The notes: generated by a model not told the origin, from the letters alone. A stretch of 64,000 bases of DNA from Odoribacter lunatus (GCF_943193135.1 NZ_CALPCZ010000001.1:274059-338058), one strand, 5' to 3'. Positions 45,241 to 55,818 are shown, counted from the stretch's first letter. Translations and numbers: made by a program.

Positions 45241-47019
45241 TTAAATTTCTTTTACTTTATATTTTAACCATTCAGCTTCTTCTTTTGTAAGATAAGGTGA
45301 CAATTGTTTGTATACCTTTGCATGGTAAGTATTTAGCCATTTTTTCTCGTCTTCGTTTAATAATTCTATTACCAAGCCTGATGTATCAAAGTAGCAAAGA
45401 GTTAATGTGTCAAATTCGCACCATTCTCCAAATTCATTTGTTTCAAGCTCTTTGCAAATAATGAGATTTTCATGTCGAATACCATGCATTCCTTCTCGAT
45501 ATATGCCTGGTTCATTGGAAGTAATCATCCCCGGAAGGATAGGTTGTGCCCGCCATGCTTGACGTATATCTTGGGGACCTTCATGTACACACAAGAAATG
45601 TCCCACGCCATGCCCAGTTCCATGTCCAAAATTTGTTTTATTATTCCACAAAGGCTGTCGTGCAACTATATCCATATTCGCCCCAGTAGTACCTTTGGGG
45701 AATATGCATCGGCTTAAAGCGATCATTCCTTTTAATACTAAAGTATAATCCTCTTTTTCTTGCCTTGTTAATTCTCCTAAAGGTATTGTTCGGGTAATGT
45801 CGGTTGTGCCATATAAATATTGGCCGCCAGAATCGACCAGGTACAAACCTTTAGGTTGCAATATTGCATCTTTGCCGTGAATAGCAGAGTAGTGTGGCAA
45901 TGCGGCGTTTGGGCCATAAGCGGAAATAGTGTGAAAACTATCGGAAACATAATCAGGGCATTGGGCTCGAAAAGCGGTGAGTTCCTCTGCGGCTTCAAAT
46001 TCCGATACTGTTCCTGAATGCATAACTTGTTCCAGCCAAAAGAAAAAACGGGTCATGGCAATACCATCCTTAATACATGCTTTTTTGAATCCGTCTATTT
46101 CGATTGGATTTTTGATAGCTTTTTTCTGTATAATGGGGGATGGAATATCTGTAACAGAGAATTTTGCCTGGAGCTTGTTGTATATCGCATAGTTTAAAGT
46201 GTGCAGATCTGCAAGAAATTGACATCCTTTTTCCAATTCTTCCAAAAATAAAGAAACATGGTGATAATCTCTTATTTCAATGCCGTTTCTTTGGAGTTCT
46301 GCTGTGGCTTTAGAAGAGAGTTTGGTTTGTTTTACAAACAACCATGATTTTTCCTTGCCAACAATGGCATAACAAATGACCAAAGGATTATATTCAATAT
46401 CTTGTCCCCGAATATTAAACAACCAAGCTATTTCATCCAATGCACTGAATAGGAAATAATCTGCATGATATGAATGCAATTCTTTTTTTATAAAATCGAT
46501 TTTATTCTTAACCGATTCTCCGGCATATTTTTCGCTTAACAAACAAACAGGTGTTTCTGGTAGGGCAGGACGATCTAGCCATATTTCGCCTAACAAATCT
46601 GTTTTTTCAACCACTTTAATATTATTTGTTGACAATTTGTCTCTTAGATTTGCTATATCTTGTACGCTCATACAAAAACCATCAACTCCAACATGGTTAC
46701 CAGGTTTTAATGTTGTAGACAGCCATTCTGGGTAATCAATAGCATGAGGAACTCTTAGTTTGTGTAATTCAATACTAGAATCTGCCAACTGTTTTTTTGC
46801 TTGAATAAAATAACGAGTATCTGTCCATAAGCCGGCGCTCTCCAATGTTACAACTACAGTTCCGAATGAACCTGTAAAACCAGAAATCCACTCTCGTTGT
46901 TTCCAGGCAGAAGGCAGGTATTCATTATTGTGAGGATCTGAGCCCGAAATAATGTAGGCTTCCAAACCTTCTCGTTTCATTATGCCTTTTAAAAGAGTTA
47001 ATTTTTCTTGAATTGTCAT
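45241..47019 (-). CDS. Xaa-Pro aminopeptidase (M24 family, three-domain)
   Basis: Cytoplasmic metallo-aminopeptidase removing N-terminal residues before proline. At 592 aa it belongs to the long, three-domain aminopeptidase P group. The metal ligands are visible as the first Asp in LVDSGGQYLYG, the second in TTDITRT, the histidine in GHGTGHGVGHFLCVHEGP and the glutamates in SNEPGIY and HENLIICKE. It has a TAtcTTTG box at 47041-47048, 21 bases upstream, and one copy of the HTH-type operator about 90 bases upstream. Confidence 0.93.
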   Translation of the reverse strand: MTIQEKLTLLKGIMKREGLEAYIISGSDPHNNEYLPSAWKQREWISGFTGSFGTVVVTLESAGLWTDTRYFIQAKKQLADSSIELHKLRVPHAIDYPEWLSTTLKPGNHVGVDGFCMSVQDIANLRDKLSTNNIKVVEKTDLLGEIWLDRPALPETPVCLLSEKYAGESVKNKIDFIKKELHSYHADYFLFSALDEIAWLFNIRGQDIEYNPLVICYAIVGKEKSWLFVKQTKLSSKATAELQRNGIEIRDYHHVSLFLEELEKGCQFLADLHTLNYAIYNKLQAKFSVTDIPSPIIQKKAIKNPIEIDGFKKACIKDGIAMTRFFFWLEQVMHSGTVSEFEAAEELTAFRAQCPDYVSDSFHTISAYGPNAALPHYSAIHGKDAILQPKGLYLVDSGGQYLYGTTDITRTIPLGELTRQEKEDYTLVLKGMIALSRCIFPKGTTGANMDIVARQPLWNNKTNFGHGTGHGVGHFLCVHEGPQDIRQAWRAQPILPGMITSNEPGIYREGMHGIRHENLIICKELETNEFGEWCEFDTLTLCYFDTSGLVIELLNEDEKKWLNTYHAKVYKQLSPYLTKEEAEWLKYKVKEI

Positions 47020-47040
47020 AGGATTAAATTTTCAATATTT

Positions 47041-47048
47041 CAAAGATA
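47041..47048 (-). promoter_or_regulatory. -7 promoter box for the aminopeptidase gene
   Basis: The minus strand reads TATCTTTG, fitting TAnnTTTG, 21 bases before the ATG. TTTG occurs 14 bases upstream, shorter than the standard spacing. Confidence 0.4.
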
Positions 47049-47106
47049 CAAAAGAAGTTTTACAAACAACATCAGAAACGAAAGTAATTATTGCTAGGGT
47101 GTATAT

Positions 47107-47120
47107 ATTACATTTGTAAA
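47107..47120. promoter_or_regulatory. distal copy of the ATTACA-N2-TGTAAT palindrome
   Basis: ATTACATTTGTAAA differs by one base from the three palindromes at the HTH promoter. It lies about 60 bases upstream of the aminopeptidase promoter box on the opposite strand. Confidence 0.45.
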
Positions 47121-47540
47121 TAGATCAGATAAATGAACAATGGTAAAAAATATGGTGTATTGTATATATGTAAGTAAATGCGAAGTTATAGCGACTCATC
47201 ACAAGATGTTTGCTAATTCGTAATACGTTTGTATAACCAAATATATTATTATCCATATACTTATACAGTATTACCGTAATTATATGTTCAATATAACATG
47301 GTGATATCATATAATATTTCTTGGTTTTTCGGCAAAAACAGGGATTAATTTTATATAAATTGTTTCTATATCAATACGATATGTAGGTAAATTAAAGTGA
47401 TTGTTTTATTAAAACAACAACATAAACGCGATATATGTATATTGAAAATCAGTTTGTTGTAAAATATTTTGATGATAAATTCTGTATGTAACTGATTTTA
47501 CGGCACATCAAAAATATCACTTAAGATTATAATTTTCTAC
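47121..47540. other. AT-rich non-coding stretch
   Basis: About 420 bases of very AT-rich sequence without a convincing coding frame, between the aminopeptidase and HTH promoters. I see no RNA gene or repeat in it. Confidence 0.6.
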
Positions 47541-47612
47541 ATTACATATGTAATTACATATATATTACATGTGTAATTTTGATATGTGATAAAATTGTAT
47601 TACATTTGTAAT
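47541..47612 (+). promoter_or_regulatory. three palindromic operators overlapping the HTH gene promoter
   Basis: ATTACA-N2-TGTAAT occurs three times: 47541-47554 (spacer TA), 47564-47577 (TG) and 47599-47612 (TT), centres 23 and 35 bases apart. A perfect promoter lies within: TTTG at 47578-47581, 19 bases, then TACATTTG at 47601-47608. The second site abuts the -33 box and the third covers the -7 box, the classic arrangement for self-repression by the HTH protein encoded 31 bases downstream. Confidence 0.75.
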
Positions 47613-47642
47613 ATATTTACTTACAGATAGCAAAATATCTTT

Positions 47643-48035
47643 ATGAAAGATAGATTAAATCAACTCATCGAAGAAAAAGGATTAACAGCAACAAAGTTTG
47701 CAACTTTAATCGATGCAAACCCGTCTGCAATATCTCATTTGTTAAAAGGAAGAAATAAACCGGGGTATGATTTATTGGTAAATATTGCCAAAGCATTTCC
47801 TGATATCAGCATGGATTGGTTGTTGACAGGTAATGGTGAAATGTATCAAACCAAGAAAAAGGATAAAGATAGTACAATAAAAAAAGAGTATAATGAACCC
47901 CAGCAACCTTATAAACAGATAGTATCACCGCCGATAATTCAGCAGCAGTCTCATGCTTCTATAAACTCTGGAAAAGAATTGAAACGTATTGTTTTATTCT
48001 TTTCCGACGGAAGTTTTGAAGATTATCTTAAATGA
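47643..48035 (+). CDS. small XRE-type HTH regulator
   Basis: A 130 aa DNA-binding protein. Residues about 3-62 form a Cro/CI-type helix-turn-helix: MKDRLNQLIEEKGLTATKFA, then NPSAISHLLKGRNKPGYDLL and the FPDISMDWLLTGNGEMY ending common in Bacteroidetes regulators. A flexible, glutamine- and proline-rich linker and a C-terminal KELKRIVLFFSDGSFEDY element follow, perhaps for dimerisation. Its promoter carries three palindromic sites, so autoregulation is likely. Target genes beyond itself are unknown; one similar site lies near the aminopeptidase gene. Confidence 0.85.
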   Translation: MKDRLNQLIEEKGLTATKFATLIDANPSAISHLLKGRNKPGYDLLVNIAKAFPDISMDWLLTGNGEMYQTKKKDKDSTIKKEYNEPQQPYKQIVSPPIIQQQSHASINSGKELKRIVLFFSDGSFEDYLK

Positions 48036-48053
48036 TTCGATTCCGTGATTTAT

Positions 48054-48959
48054 TTAAACCAATCCGATAATATCTTTAATGGATTTAAATCCATTTTGAT
48101 CTAAATACTCATTAATGCCATTTATGACCTTTATTGTTACGGTCGGATCTATAAAATTAGCCGTACCTATTTGAATAGCAGAAGCACCTGCCAATAAGAA
48201 TTCAATCGCATCTGATGCATTCATAATTCCTCCTAGTCCAATGATAGGAATTTTTACAACTTTAGCAACCTGCCAAACCATCCTAAGGGCAATTGGCTTT
48301 ACACATGCACCACTTAATCCTCCTGTTGTTGTGCTAAGTATGGGGGAACGTTTGCGAATATCAATAGCCATTCCCATTAAAGTATTGATTAAGGACACAG
48401 AATCTGCTCCCTCAGACTCTGCTGTTAAAGCTATTTCCTGTATGTCTGTGACATTGGGGGATAGTTTTACCATTAAATGTTTTTTATATACATGTCTTAC
48501 GGCCTTCACCACTTCTGCGACAGAAGAACAGCGGGTACCGAAAGCCATTCCTCCCTCTTTTACATTGGGACATGATATATTCAATTCAATACCGGGAATT
48601 TTATCCAATTCATTTATTTTCTCTGCTGTTGCAATATAATCTCCAATAGTAGCCCCAGAAACATTTACCAGCACATTTGTTTCGAGATCTTTAATTTCTG
48701 GATATATATGATTTATAAAATAATCGACTCCTTTATTCTGCAATCCGACAGCATTTAACATTCCAGATGGTGTTTCTGCCATTCGAGGATAAGGATTTCC
48801 CTCTCGAGGTTTTAAGGTTGTTCCTTTCACAATAAAACCTCCTAAATCTGCTAAATTTATAAAATCTGAAAATTCACGTCCATATCCAAACGTTCCGGAT
48901 GCCGTTAGTACCGGATTTTTCAATTTTAATCCGTTTAATTCTATTTTTAATTCTGCCAT
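48054..48959 (-). CDS. pyrD: dihydroorotate dehydrogenase B, catalytic subunit
   Basis: Oxidises dihydroorotate to orotate in pyrimidine synthesis, passing electrons through PyrK to NAD+. At 301 aa it is the class 1B FMN barrel, with the catalytic cysteine in [13 protein letters not shown] near 130. Its start overlaps the end of pyrK by 13 bases. It is the last gene of the uvrA-pyrK-pyrD run. Confidence 0.95.
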   Translation of the reverse strand: MAELKIELNGLKLKNPVLTASGTFGYGREFSDFINLADLGGFIVKGTTLKPREGNPYPRMAETPSGMLNAVGLQNKGVDYFINHIYPEIKDLETNVLVNVSGATIGDYIATAEKINELDKIPGIELNISCPNVKEGGMAFGTRCSSVAEVVKAVRHVYKKHLMVKLSPNVTDIQEIALTAESEGADSVSLINTLMGMAIDIRKRSPILSTTTGGLSGACVKPIALRMVWQVAKVVKIPIIGLGGIMNASDAIEFLLAGASAIQIGTANFIDPTVTIKVINGINEYLDQNGFKSIKDIIGLV

Positions 48960-49708
48960 TTTAAATCTTTTATATTAAATACCGGACCTTCGGTACATAC
49001 ACATTTATGTCCTTGTTGAGTTTCTGTGACACAACACAAACAAGCACCAATGCCGCAAGCCATCATGTTTTCTAAAGACACTTCACAAGATATATCATTT
49101 TTGTATGCGTAATTTGCTATTGCTTTCATCATTACTTCCGGGCCGCAACTATAAACATAATCGAATTTTTGCTGTAATATGGAGTGTTGAGTAGGATATC
49201 CTTTTTCTCCATACGAGCCATCTTCTGTTGTATAGTATAATTCAGCATATTGGCTTAAAATCTCCTGTTGGACAATTTCCTTTTTTGAACGAGTTCCAAT
49301 TAAAAGAGTCGGATTCAATCCTAAAGAAGTCATTTTCTTTGCTAAATGAAACATCGGAGCGATACCAACTCCGCCACCTATCAACAAACAATGTCCATTT
49401 GATGGAATAAAGAATGAATTTCCCAAAGGAAGTATAATATTCAACTTTTCTCCTTGTTTTAGTTTTGATAATCTTAAGGTCCCTGCACCGGCTATTTTAA
49501 TCAATAAGTACAATAAGCCATTAGTTTCATCTACATCATAAACTGAAATTGGACGTCGCAAGAAAGTGGTGGGTGAGTCTTCTATTTTTACATTAACAAA
49601 CTGGCCGGGTAGAATAGTTGGAAGTTCATTCGATTGTAATGTCAATAAAAACATGTTGTCGGTGAGTAGTTTGTTCTCCTTGACAACGAAATCAACTATC
49701 TTTTTCAT
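48947..49708 (-). CDS. pyrK: dihydroorotate dehydrogenase B, electron transfer subunit
   Basis: Iron-sulfur flavoprotein partner of PyrD. At 253 aa it has an FAD-binding beta barrel ([11 protein letters not shown]), an NAD-binding part ([17 protein letters not shown]) and the C-terminal [2Fe-2S] ligands in CGIGACLCC and the following cysteine of CVCTEGPVF. Start overlaps the uvrA stop by one base; the 3' end overlaps pyrD. Confidence 0.95.
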   Translation of the reverse strand: MKKIVDFVVKENKLLTDNMFLLTLQSNELPTILPGQFVNVKIEDSPTTFLRRPISVYDVDETNGLLYLLIKIAGAGTLRLSKLKQGEKLNIILPLGNSFFIPSNGHCLLIGGGVGIAPMFHLAKKMTSLGLNPTLLIGTRSKKEIVQQEILSQYAELYYTTEDGSYGEKGYPTQHSILQQKFDYVYSCGPEVMMKAIANYAYKNDISCEVSLENMMACGIGACLCCVTETQQGHKCVCTEGPVFNIKDLKWQN

Positions 49709-52476
49709 TATTTAATCAGTTTTTCTTTTAAATATTTACCCGTATAAGAATTTTTGCAGGCAATTAATTCTTCCGGAGTTCCCTGAAATACAATATTTCC
49801 TCCTTTACTACCACCTTCCGGTCCGAGATCTATAATATAATCAGCACACTTAATAACATCCATGTTATGCTCAATAATTAAAACTGTATGTCCTCTGTCG
49901 ATTAAGGCATTAATGGAATCCATCAATTTGTGAATATCGTGAAAGTGAAGTCCTGTCGTTGGTTCATCAAATACAAATAGGGTAGGGTCTGCATTTTCTC
50001 TGCTTAAGTGGTAAGCCAATTTTACACGTTGACTTTCTCCGCCGCTCAAAGTGCTCGAGGGCTGTCCTAATTTAATATATCCCAAGCCGACATCCACCAA
50101 TTTTTGCAATTTATCTAGAATACTGCGTTCACAATAGCTATTTCCAAGTGAAAAGAATTCCACTGCCTGATTAACAGTCATTTCCAATATATCATAGATG
50201 TTTTTATCCTTGAATTTTATTTCTAAAACATCTTCTTTGAAGCGTTTCCCTTTACAGTGTTCACATTCAAGGTACACGTCAGCCATAAACTGCATCTCAA
50301 TTTTTATTATACCTTCTCCTTGGCACTCTTCACAACGTCCTCCGGGTACATTGAATGAAAAATGAGAGGGTTTAAAACCTTGTAACTGAGCCATGCGCTC
50401 GTCTGCAAATATTTTGCGTATATCATCCCAGGCCCTAATGTAGGTAACAGGATTGGAACGCGTTGATTTACCAATGGGATTTTGGTCTATAAATTCAACA
50501 CCGGAAATAGATTTCAGATTGCCGGCAAGTTTTTCAAAACTACCGGCAGGACTGGAATAATCTCCGTAATGTTTCTTTAATGCGGGAACTAATATTGATT
50601 TAATCAATGTACTCTTTCCGGAACCACTAACACCTGTTATTGCAGTTAAAACTCCCAGTGGAATATCTACCGTTAAGTTTTTCAAATTATTTTCCGTAGC
50701 TCCGACTAACGTAATCTTTTTCTTTGTTTTTCGTCTTTCCTTGGGGTAAGTTATCTCTTTTTTTCCGTAAAGATAATCCGCAGTTAAAGTATTGGCATCT
50801 TTCAAAGCTTCATGGTTTCCCTGAAAAACGACCTCACCGCCTAAGCGTCCGGCATAAGGTCCTATATCTATGATTTCATCGGCTTGTTTGATTATATCTT
50901 CATCATGCTCTACTACAATCACGGTATTCCCCATGTCTCGTAGTTTCTTTAAAACCTGGATAAGCTGATCGGTATCTCTTGAATGTAATCCGATACTCGG
51001 TTCATCTAAGATATAGAGAGAGCCGACCAAAGCGGACCCCAAAGAGGTTGCCAGATTGATACGTTGAGATTCACCACCAGAGAGAGTCGAAGAAAGTCTG
51101 TTTAAGGTTAGGTACCCTAAACCAACATCCAACAAGAAATGAAGTCTGTTTTTAATATCAGGAAGAATTCGGGCAGCAACCTTTTGTTGATAATCATTTA
51201 ATTGTAGTTCATTGAAAAATATGCTTAATTCGCTTATCGGCATTTCAACTAATTCTGGAATTGTTTTCCCGCCGACTTTTACATAAAAGGCATCTTTTTT
51301 CAAACGAGAACCATTACATTCCGGGCATAATGTCTTCCCTGTATACCTGGCAATTAATACGCGGTTTTGTATTTTATATTTTTGAGATTCTAAGTGGGTA
51401 AAAAAACGATTTATACCATCAAAATATTTACAACCTTTCCAAAGAATATCTTTTTCTTCTTTCGTTAATTCAAAATAAGGTGTATGTATTGGGAAATTTA
51501 CATGATGTGCATTTTTTATCAATTGACGTTTCCATTCACTTACAATTTCTCCTCGCCAACATACAACGGCATCTTCATAGACACTCAATGTTTTATTGGG
51601 GACAACCAGATTTTCGTCAATACCTAATATACGTCCGTAACCTTCGCATTTAGGGCAAGCACCAACAGGGGAGTTGAAACTGAACATGTTTACCGTGGGC
51701 ACTTGAAATGTCATGTTATCAGCCTCGAATCGATTGGAAAATGAATGAATTTTCCCTTCTAACTCAATAAAACAGACTCCTTTTCCTTCATACAAAGCGG
51801 TTTCTATCGATTCTGCGACCCTTGAAACGATATCTTGTTCTTCGCTGATAGTAATTCGATCGATAACTAAATAAATATTTTCGGACTCTGCTAATTTTCC
51901 TTCTCCAGCAAGAACATCATCAATTCGTAGAAACTCGTCCCCGTATTTAATACGAACAAATCCCTGACTCAGTAATAAAGACAGAGTTTGTTTTTCATGT
52001 AAGCGCTCTTTTTTGCAAAGGATGGTTACATTCTTGCCGTTATTACCCTTCAAAACAAAACGGCATATATCATCTACTTGTTCTCTTTTCACTTCTTGTC
52101 CGGAAATAGGAGAGAAGGTTTGTCCGGCACGGGCATACAATAACTTAATGTAATCGTAAATCTCTGTCGATGTCCCTACCGTAGAACGGGGATTGGATGT
52201 ATTAACTTTCTGTTCTATCGCGACAGCAGGAGGGATTCCTTTTATATAATCGCATTCCGGTTTATTCAGCCTTCCCAAAAATTGGCGGGCATACGAAGAC
52301 AGGCTTTCAACATATCTTCGCTGTCCTTCTGCATACAAAGTATCAAAAGCCAATGACGACTTCCCGCTTCCGGAGACTCCGGTAACGACAATTAATTTGT
52401 TTAACCCGATAGTTAAATCGATGTTTTTTAGATTATGGACACGAACTCCCTTTAACTCTATATTTTGCATTCCCAT
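49708..52476 (-). CDS. uvrA: excinuclease ABC subunit A
   Basis: DNA damage sensor of nucleotide excision repair. At 922 aa. Two ABC ATPase halves: Walker A GVSGSGKS at 33-41 and [10 protein letters not shown] in the second half, signature motifs TLSGGESQR in both, and zinc fingers ([28 protein letters not shown] with CEHCKGKRF). It has a TAtcTTTG box 24 bases upstream. It leads the unusual overlapping run with the pyrimidine genes. Confidence 0.97.
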   Translation of the reverse strand: MGMQNIELKGVRVHNLKNIDLTIGLNKLIVVTGVSGSGKSSLAFDTLYAEGQRRYVESLSSYARQFLGRLNKPECDYIKGIPPAVAIEQKVNTSNPRSTVGTSTEIYDYIKLLYARAGQTFSPISGQEVKREQVDDICRFVLKGNNGKNVTILCKKERLHEKQTLSLLLSQGFVRIKYGDEFLRIDDVLAGEGKLAESENIYLVIDRITISEEQDIVSRVAESIETALYEGKGVCFIELEGKIHSFSNRFEADNMTFQVPTVNMFSFNSPVGACPKCEGYGRILGIDENLVVPNKTLSVYEDAVVCWRGEIVSEWKRQLIKNAHHVNFPIHTPYFELTKEEKDILWKGCKYFDGINRFFTHLESQKYKIQNRVLIARYTGKTLCPECNGSRLKKDAFYVKVGGKTIPELVEMPISELSIFFNELQLNDYQQKVAARILPDIKNRLHFLLDVGLGYLTLNRLSSTLSGGESQRINLATSLGSALVGSLYILDEPSIGLHSRDTDQLIQVLKKLRDMGNTVIVVEHDEDIIKQADEIIDIGPYAGRLGGEVVFQGNHEALKDANTLTADYLYGKKEITYPKERRKTKKKITLVGATENNLKNLTVDIPLGVLTAITGVSGSGKSTLIKSILVPALKKHYGDYSSPAGSFEKLAGNLKSISGVEFIDQNPIGKSTRSNPVTYIRAWDDIRKIFADERMAQLQGFKPSHFSFNVPGGRCEECQGEGIIKIEMQFMADVYLECEHCKGKRFKEDVLEIKFKDKNIYDILEMTVNQAVEFFSLGNSYCERSILDKLQKLVDVGLGYIKLGQPSSTLSGGESQRVKLAYHLSRENADPTLFVFDEPTTGLHFHDIHKLMDSINALIDRGHTVLIIEHNMDVIKCADYIIDLGPEGGSKGGNIVFQGTPEELIACKNSYTGKYLKEKLIK

Positions 52477-52499
52477 TCTTCCAATCTTGTAAGTCTATG

Positions 52500-52507
52500 C
52501 AAAGATA
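52500..52507 (-). promoter_or_regulatory. -7 promoter box for uvrA-pyrK-pyrD
   Basis: The minus strand reads TATCTTTGC, fitting TAnnTTTG, 23 bases before the uvrA ATG, just beyond the ribosomal terminator. Confidence 0.5.
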
Positions 52508-52523
52508 AAAAATTGCAATAATA

Positions 52524-52550
52524 AAAAAGCACCCGATTAAGGTGCTTTTT
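52524..52550. terminator. terminator of the rpsF-rpsR-rplI transcript
   Basis: AAAAAGCACC (52524-52533) pairs with GGTGCTTTTT (52541-52550) around a 7-base loop. It lies 29 bases beyond the rplI stop on the minus strand and just upstream of the uvrA promoter. Confidence 0.8.
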
Positions 52551-52579
52551 GTTTGGAAATACGTTTAAGTCATTTTAAA

Positions 52580-53020
52580 TTATTCGGAAACAACTTCAAA
52601 CTCAACATTAACTTTTACTTCTCTGTGAAGCTTAATAAGAGCGGTATAGGTTCCGATTTCTTTAATCTCTTTCAACATAATCTTCTTCCGATCAATATTG
52701 AAACCTTGAGCTTGTAGACTTTCTGCAATCATGATGCTGTTAACAGAACCGAAGATTTTTCCAGTGCTACTGGTTTTTGTCTGAATTGTAAGTTTAACTG
52801 CCTCCAATTTGCTTGCCAATTCTTCTGCTTCGGCTTTCAATTTAGCTTCTTTATGAGCTCTTTGCTTTATATTTTCAGCTACAATTTTTTTGGCCGATTC
52901 TGTCGCAAGGATAGCATATCCTTGAGGGATAAGGTAATTACGCCCATAACCGGGTTTTACATTGATTATGTCGTCCTTATGGCCTAAGTTTGCTATATCT
53001 GTCAATAATATAATCTGCAT
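52580..53020 (-). CDS. rplI: large ribosomal subunit protein bL9
   Basis: A 146 aa ribosomal protein of the 50S L1 stalk base. The N-terminal MQIILLTDIANLGHKDDIINVKPGYGRNYLIPQGYA is characteristic and the long helix and C-terminal domain follow. Third gene of rpsF-rpsR-rplI, 18 bases after rpsR, ended by a hairpin terminator. Confidence 0.97.
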   Translation of the reverse strand: MQIILLTDIANLGHKDDIINVKPGYGRNYLIPQGYAILATESAKKIVAENIKQRAHKEAKLKAEAEELASKLEAVKLTIQTKTSSTGKIFGSVNSIMIAESLQAQGFNIDRKKIMLKEIKEIGTYTALIKLHREVKVNVEFEVVSE

Positions 53021-53038
53021 TTTATCCTCCTTCCTTTA

Positions 53039-53308
53039 TTATTTCATTAAATCAGTTACATAAGGCAGTAATGCAAGATGTCTTGCCCGTTTTACTGCGG
53101 TAGCCACTTTTCTTTGATATTTTAAAGAAGTACCTGTTATTCTTCTCGGAAGGATTTTTCCCTGTTCGTTTAAGAATTTCTTCAAAAATTCTGGATCCTT
53201 ATAATCAATATATTTGATTCTGCTTTTTAGGAATCTACAATATTTTTTCTTCTTGATTTCAACAGAAGGCGGGGTCAAATATCTTATTTCACTTTCATTC
53301 TGTGCCAT
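53039..53308 (-). CDS. rpsR: small ribosomal subunit protein bS18
   Basis: An 89 aa 30S protein that pairs with bS6. Signature [19 protein letters not shown] and [20 protein letters not shown] is present. It lies three bases after rpsF, the normal order. Confidence 0.97.
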   Translation of the reverse strand: MAQNESEIRYLTPPSVEIKKKKYCRFLKSRIKYIDYKDPEFLKKFLNEQGKILPRRITGTSLKYQRKVATAVKRARHLALLPYVTDLMK

Positions 53309-53311
53309 GGC

Positions 53312-53659
53312 TTATTTCTCCTCTTTTTTTTCAATTTTACTTCTTCTCTTTAAAGCATACTCATAAGCATACTTGTCTAATTTAAACGTCAAGAAGCGGA
53401 TTACTCGCTCGTCACGTCTGTAAGCTGTTTCCAACTGATCGATTAACGAACCTTCTGCCTCAAACTGAAGCAAATGGTAAAATCCGGTTGTCTTCTTTTG
53501 AATAGGATAGGCCAGTTTGCGAAGTCCCCAAGCCTCCTCATGTTCAATTGTACCACCATTTTCCGTAATGGTATTCTTGAATTTTTCTACCGCTTCCTTT
53601 ATCTGGGCTTCAGATAAAACGGGAGTTGTAATGAAAACGGTCTCGTAATGGTTTAACAT
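53312..53659 (-). CDS. rpsF: small ribosomal subunit protein bS6
   Basis: A 115 aa 30S protein. [20 protein letters not shown] and the [18 protein letters not shown] strand are typical of bS6; a lysine-rich C-terminal tail is present. First gene of its operon, with a TAtcTTTG box at 53698-53705. Confidence 0.96.
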   Translation of the reverse strand: MLNHYETVFITTPVLSEAQIKEAVEKFKNTITENGGTIEHEEAWGLRKLAYPIQKKTTGFYHLLQFEAEGSLIDQLETAYRRDERVIRFLTFKLDKYAYEYALKRRSKIEKKEEK

Positions 53660-53697
53660 AATTAATTGATTATTAGTATGTAATTAAAATATCGCCG

Positions 53698-53705
53698 CAA
53701 AGATA
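53698..53705 (-). promoter_or_regulatory. -7 promoter box for the rpsF operon
   Basis: The minus strand reads TATCTTTGC, matching TAnnTTTG, 38 bases before the rpsF ATG, preceded by a long A/T stretch. Confidence 0.5.
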
Positions 53706-53743
53706 GAACAAAAATTAAAAAAATAAAAAATAATAACATCTTT

Positions 53744-54778
53744 TTAGTAGATTTTTTTCTTGTTTAATGCTTTATGATACTCGTTGGCATATTCATTATG
53801 CTGGCGCAATGTTCTTGAAAAATAATGTCCGCCTGAGAAGTCGCTTTTAGCACAAAAGTACAGATAATCATGCTGTTGGTAATTTAGAACGGCATCGATA
53901 ACACGGATAGAAGGCATCCGTACCGGTCCCGGAGGAAGTCCTCTGTGCTTATAAGTATTATAAGGAGATTCTACTTCCGTGTGTTTTTTCAAGATTCTTT
54001 TTAATGAAAAATCGTTTAAGGCAAATTTCAATGTAGGACAGGCTGCCAAAGCAATGCCCCGTTTTAAACGATTGACGTATACCCCCGCGATGATCGGGTA
54101 TTCTGTCGGCAAGACCGTCTCTTCTTCTACGATAGAGGCAATAATGGTAATATCCATAGGAGAGAGGCCCGCTTTCTTTGCCGCTTGCTCGCGGGTCGGA
54201 TTCCAGAATTTATGGTATTCATGGTGCATACGGTCAAGGAATTTACGGGCGGGAATATCCCAATAAATTTGGTATGTGTTCGGTATAAACATTCCGATTA
54301 GATTTTCCGGGGTAAAGCCTAATTGTGAAATATACTGTTTATCACTAAACACGGACACCAGTTCTGCCGAATCAATTTCCAGTTGTTTACTGACCACTCC
54401 GGCAAATTGATTCAAGGTTCGGATATTATTAAATGTAAAAAGGATAGGTTCCTGCTTCCCGGAACGTAATAAATTAATCAATTCATTATTATTCATTCCA
54501 GGTCTCAACTTATAGCGGCCGCTTTTGATTAATTTCGGATAGCTTTTCAATTGGGCCACTTTTTGGAAAGAATAAAGATTCCGGAGATAACCTTTCTCCT
54601 GTAAATGTTTGGTTACCGTTTCAAAAGTATCATTTTTGTCAATAATAAGAATACCGTCATCCTTAACTTGGGTGTTAGAGCGAAAAATGAAAAAATATAT
54701 GCCACAACCTGCGAACAGCAGGATGGCAAGTAAACACAGTGATAATCTCTTGATAATAGTCGGCATACTACTCTTCAT
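53744..54778 (-). CDS. mltG: endolytic murein transglycosylase (YceG-like)
   Basis: A 344 aa inner-membrane enzyme that cleaves nascent glycan strands and sets their length. One membrane segment (about 11-31), a LysM-like region (about 40-100), then the catalytic domain with ASIVEEETVLPTEYPIIAGVYVNRL, which holds the catalytic glutamate, and a GLPPGPVRMPSIRVI block. The ATG at 54766 (four codons in) would avoid an 11-base overlap with the NdpA-type gene and is equally plausible. Confidence 0.94.
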   Translation of the reverse strand: MKSSMPTIIKRLSLCLLAILLFAGCGIYFFIFRSNTQVKDDGILIIDKNDTFETVTKHLQEKGYLRNLYSFQKVAQLKSYPKLIKSGRYKLRPGMNNNELINLLRSGKQEPILFTFNNIRTLNQFAGVVSKQLEIDSAELVSVFSDKQYISQLGFTPENLIGMFIPNTYQIYWDIPARKFLDRMHHEYHKFWNPTREQAAKKAGLSPMDITIIASIVEEETVLPTEYPIIAGVYVNRLKRGIALAACPTLKFALNDFSLKRILKKHTEVESPYNTYKHRGLPPGPVRMPSIRVIDAVLNYQQHDYLYFCAKSDFSGGHYFSRTLRQHNEYANEYHKALNKKKIY

Positions 54779-55814
54779 CTCTGAAATAAAGTTTATAATA
54801 ATTCATATCACGGGCGGTATCATACCCTTTTTCGATATACCTTCGCTGTCCGTGAATGTAAACATGAAAATTCTTGTCTAACTTCAATACATGTCTGAAA
54901 TATTTCTTTTCATCTTTTACCGCAAAATCCGAGACGGGGAAAGTATCACTAAAAGGAGTTTCATTCTCTTCTTCGTATTGTTTCTTGAAGTTTTCAAAAG
55001 CTGAAATGACTTCGGGTTCCCGTACAACTTCTTCCTTAAAGCGATTTTCGGAAAAAACGTCCGCTTCTTTAAAGAAATTCAATGAACGGTTCAACATATC
55101 GATTTGGTCGGCTTTGGATACATCATTCTCCTCATTATAAATATCTCTTACAAAGTCTTTGCATAGGTTCAGATAGTTGGCTGTCTGAAAATAACTGTCA
55201 TTCGTCGGTTGCAAACCCAGAAAATCGCTAATCCAATAAACCGCCTCTTTACTGTTTGTCTTATCCAACACCAGGGTTTTATAACCTTCTTCCGGATGGA
55301 CATTGAAGACCAGACAAGCCTTGTCAAGCTTCTTGATGTTAATGCCCGATTCGCTTTCCAGCTGATACGTATTCTTATTCATCACAATCTTAAAGAACGT
55401 ATCTTTGGTTTCGGATTTGAAAATACCGATAGCATCGCAGACTCCTTCTTCTATATTGCAATTCCGGAAATGAACGACATACAATTCCCCGGCTTTGATA
55501 TTCGGATTATTGGATTGTTCAAAAAGCTGGCGGGCTATATTCAACGACTGTTCGTAAAATTGGCTGTTATCCCGGAAAATGGAAGTACTGGAAGCGTACA
55601 CAGGATTATTCATCAAGTCTCCTTCATAAGCAAGAAAATTATAAAAAGCATCTTTTTTAAAAGATGCCAAAAAATAATTTTTCAGTAACCCCAACACATC
55701 TGTGTCCTCCGGTAAAAAACAGGCTTCTGATAAAACCAATTCTCCACCTTCATATTTATTACCGATATTATGGATAACAATATTGACTATTTCGCAGTTG
55801 TCAAAACTAATCAT
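54768..55814 (-). CDS. NdpA-family nucleoid-associated protein
   Basis: A 348 aa protein of the 37-kDa nucleoid-associated family found in many Bacteria; the family binds DNA, though its exact role is not settled. The N-terminal VIHNIGNKYEGGELVLSEA is typical of the family. It lies four bases after the DUF3078 gene and overlaps the start of mltG. Confidence 0.85.
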   Translation of the reverse strand: MISFDNCEIVNIVIHNIGNKYEGGELVLSEACFLPEDTDVLGLLKNYFLASFKKDAFYNFLAYEGDLMNNPVYASSTSIFRDNSQFYEQSLNIARQLFEQSNNPNIKAGELYVVHFRNCNIEEGVCDAIGIFKSETKDTFFKIVMNKNTYQLESESGINIKKLDKACLVFNVHPEEGYKTLVLDKTNSKEAVYWISDFLGLQPTNDSYFQTANYLNLCKDFVRDIYNEENDVSKADQIDMLNRSLNFFKEADVFSENRFKEEVVREPEVISAFENFKKQYEEENETPFSDTFPVSDFAVKDEKKYFRHVLKLDKNFHVYIHGQRRYIEKGYDTARDMNYYKLYFRDEE

Positions 55815-55818
55815 ACTC

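Noticed and set aside
47125..47310. 61-codon minus-strand frame in the AT-rich gap
   Set aside because: Low-complexity translation with no promoter or start context; the stretch is AT-rich non-coding DNA.
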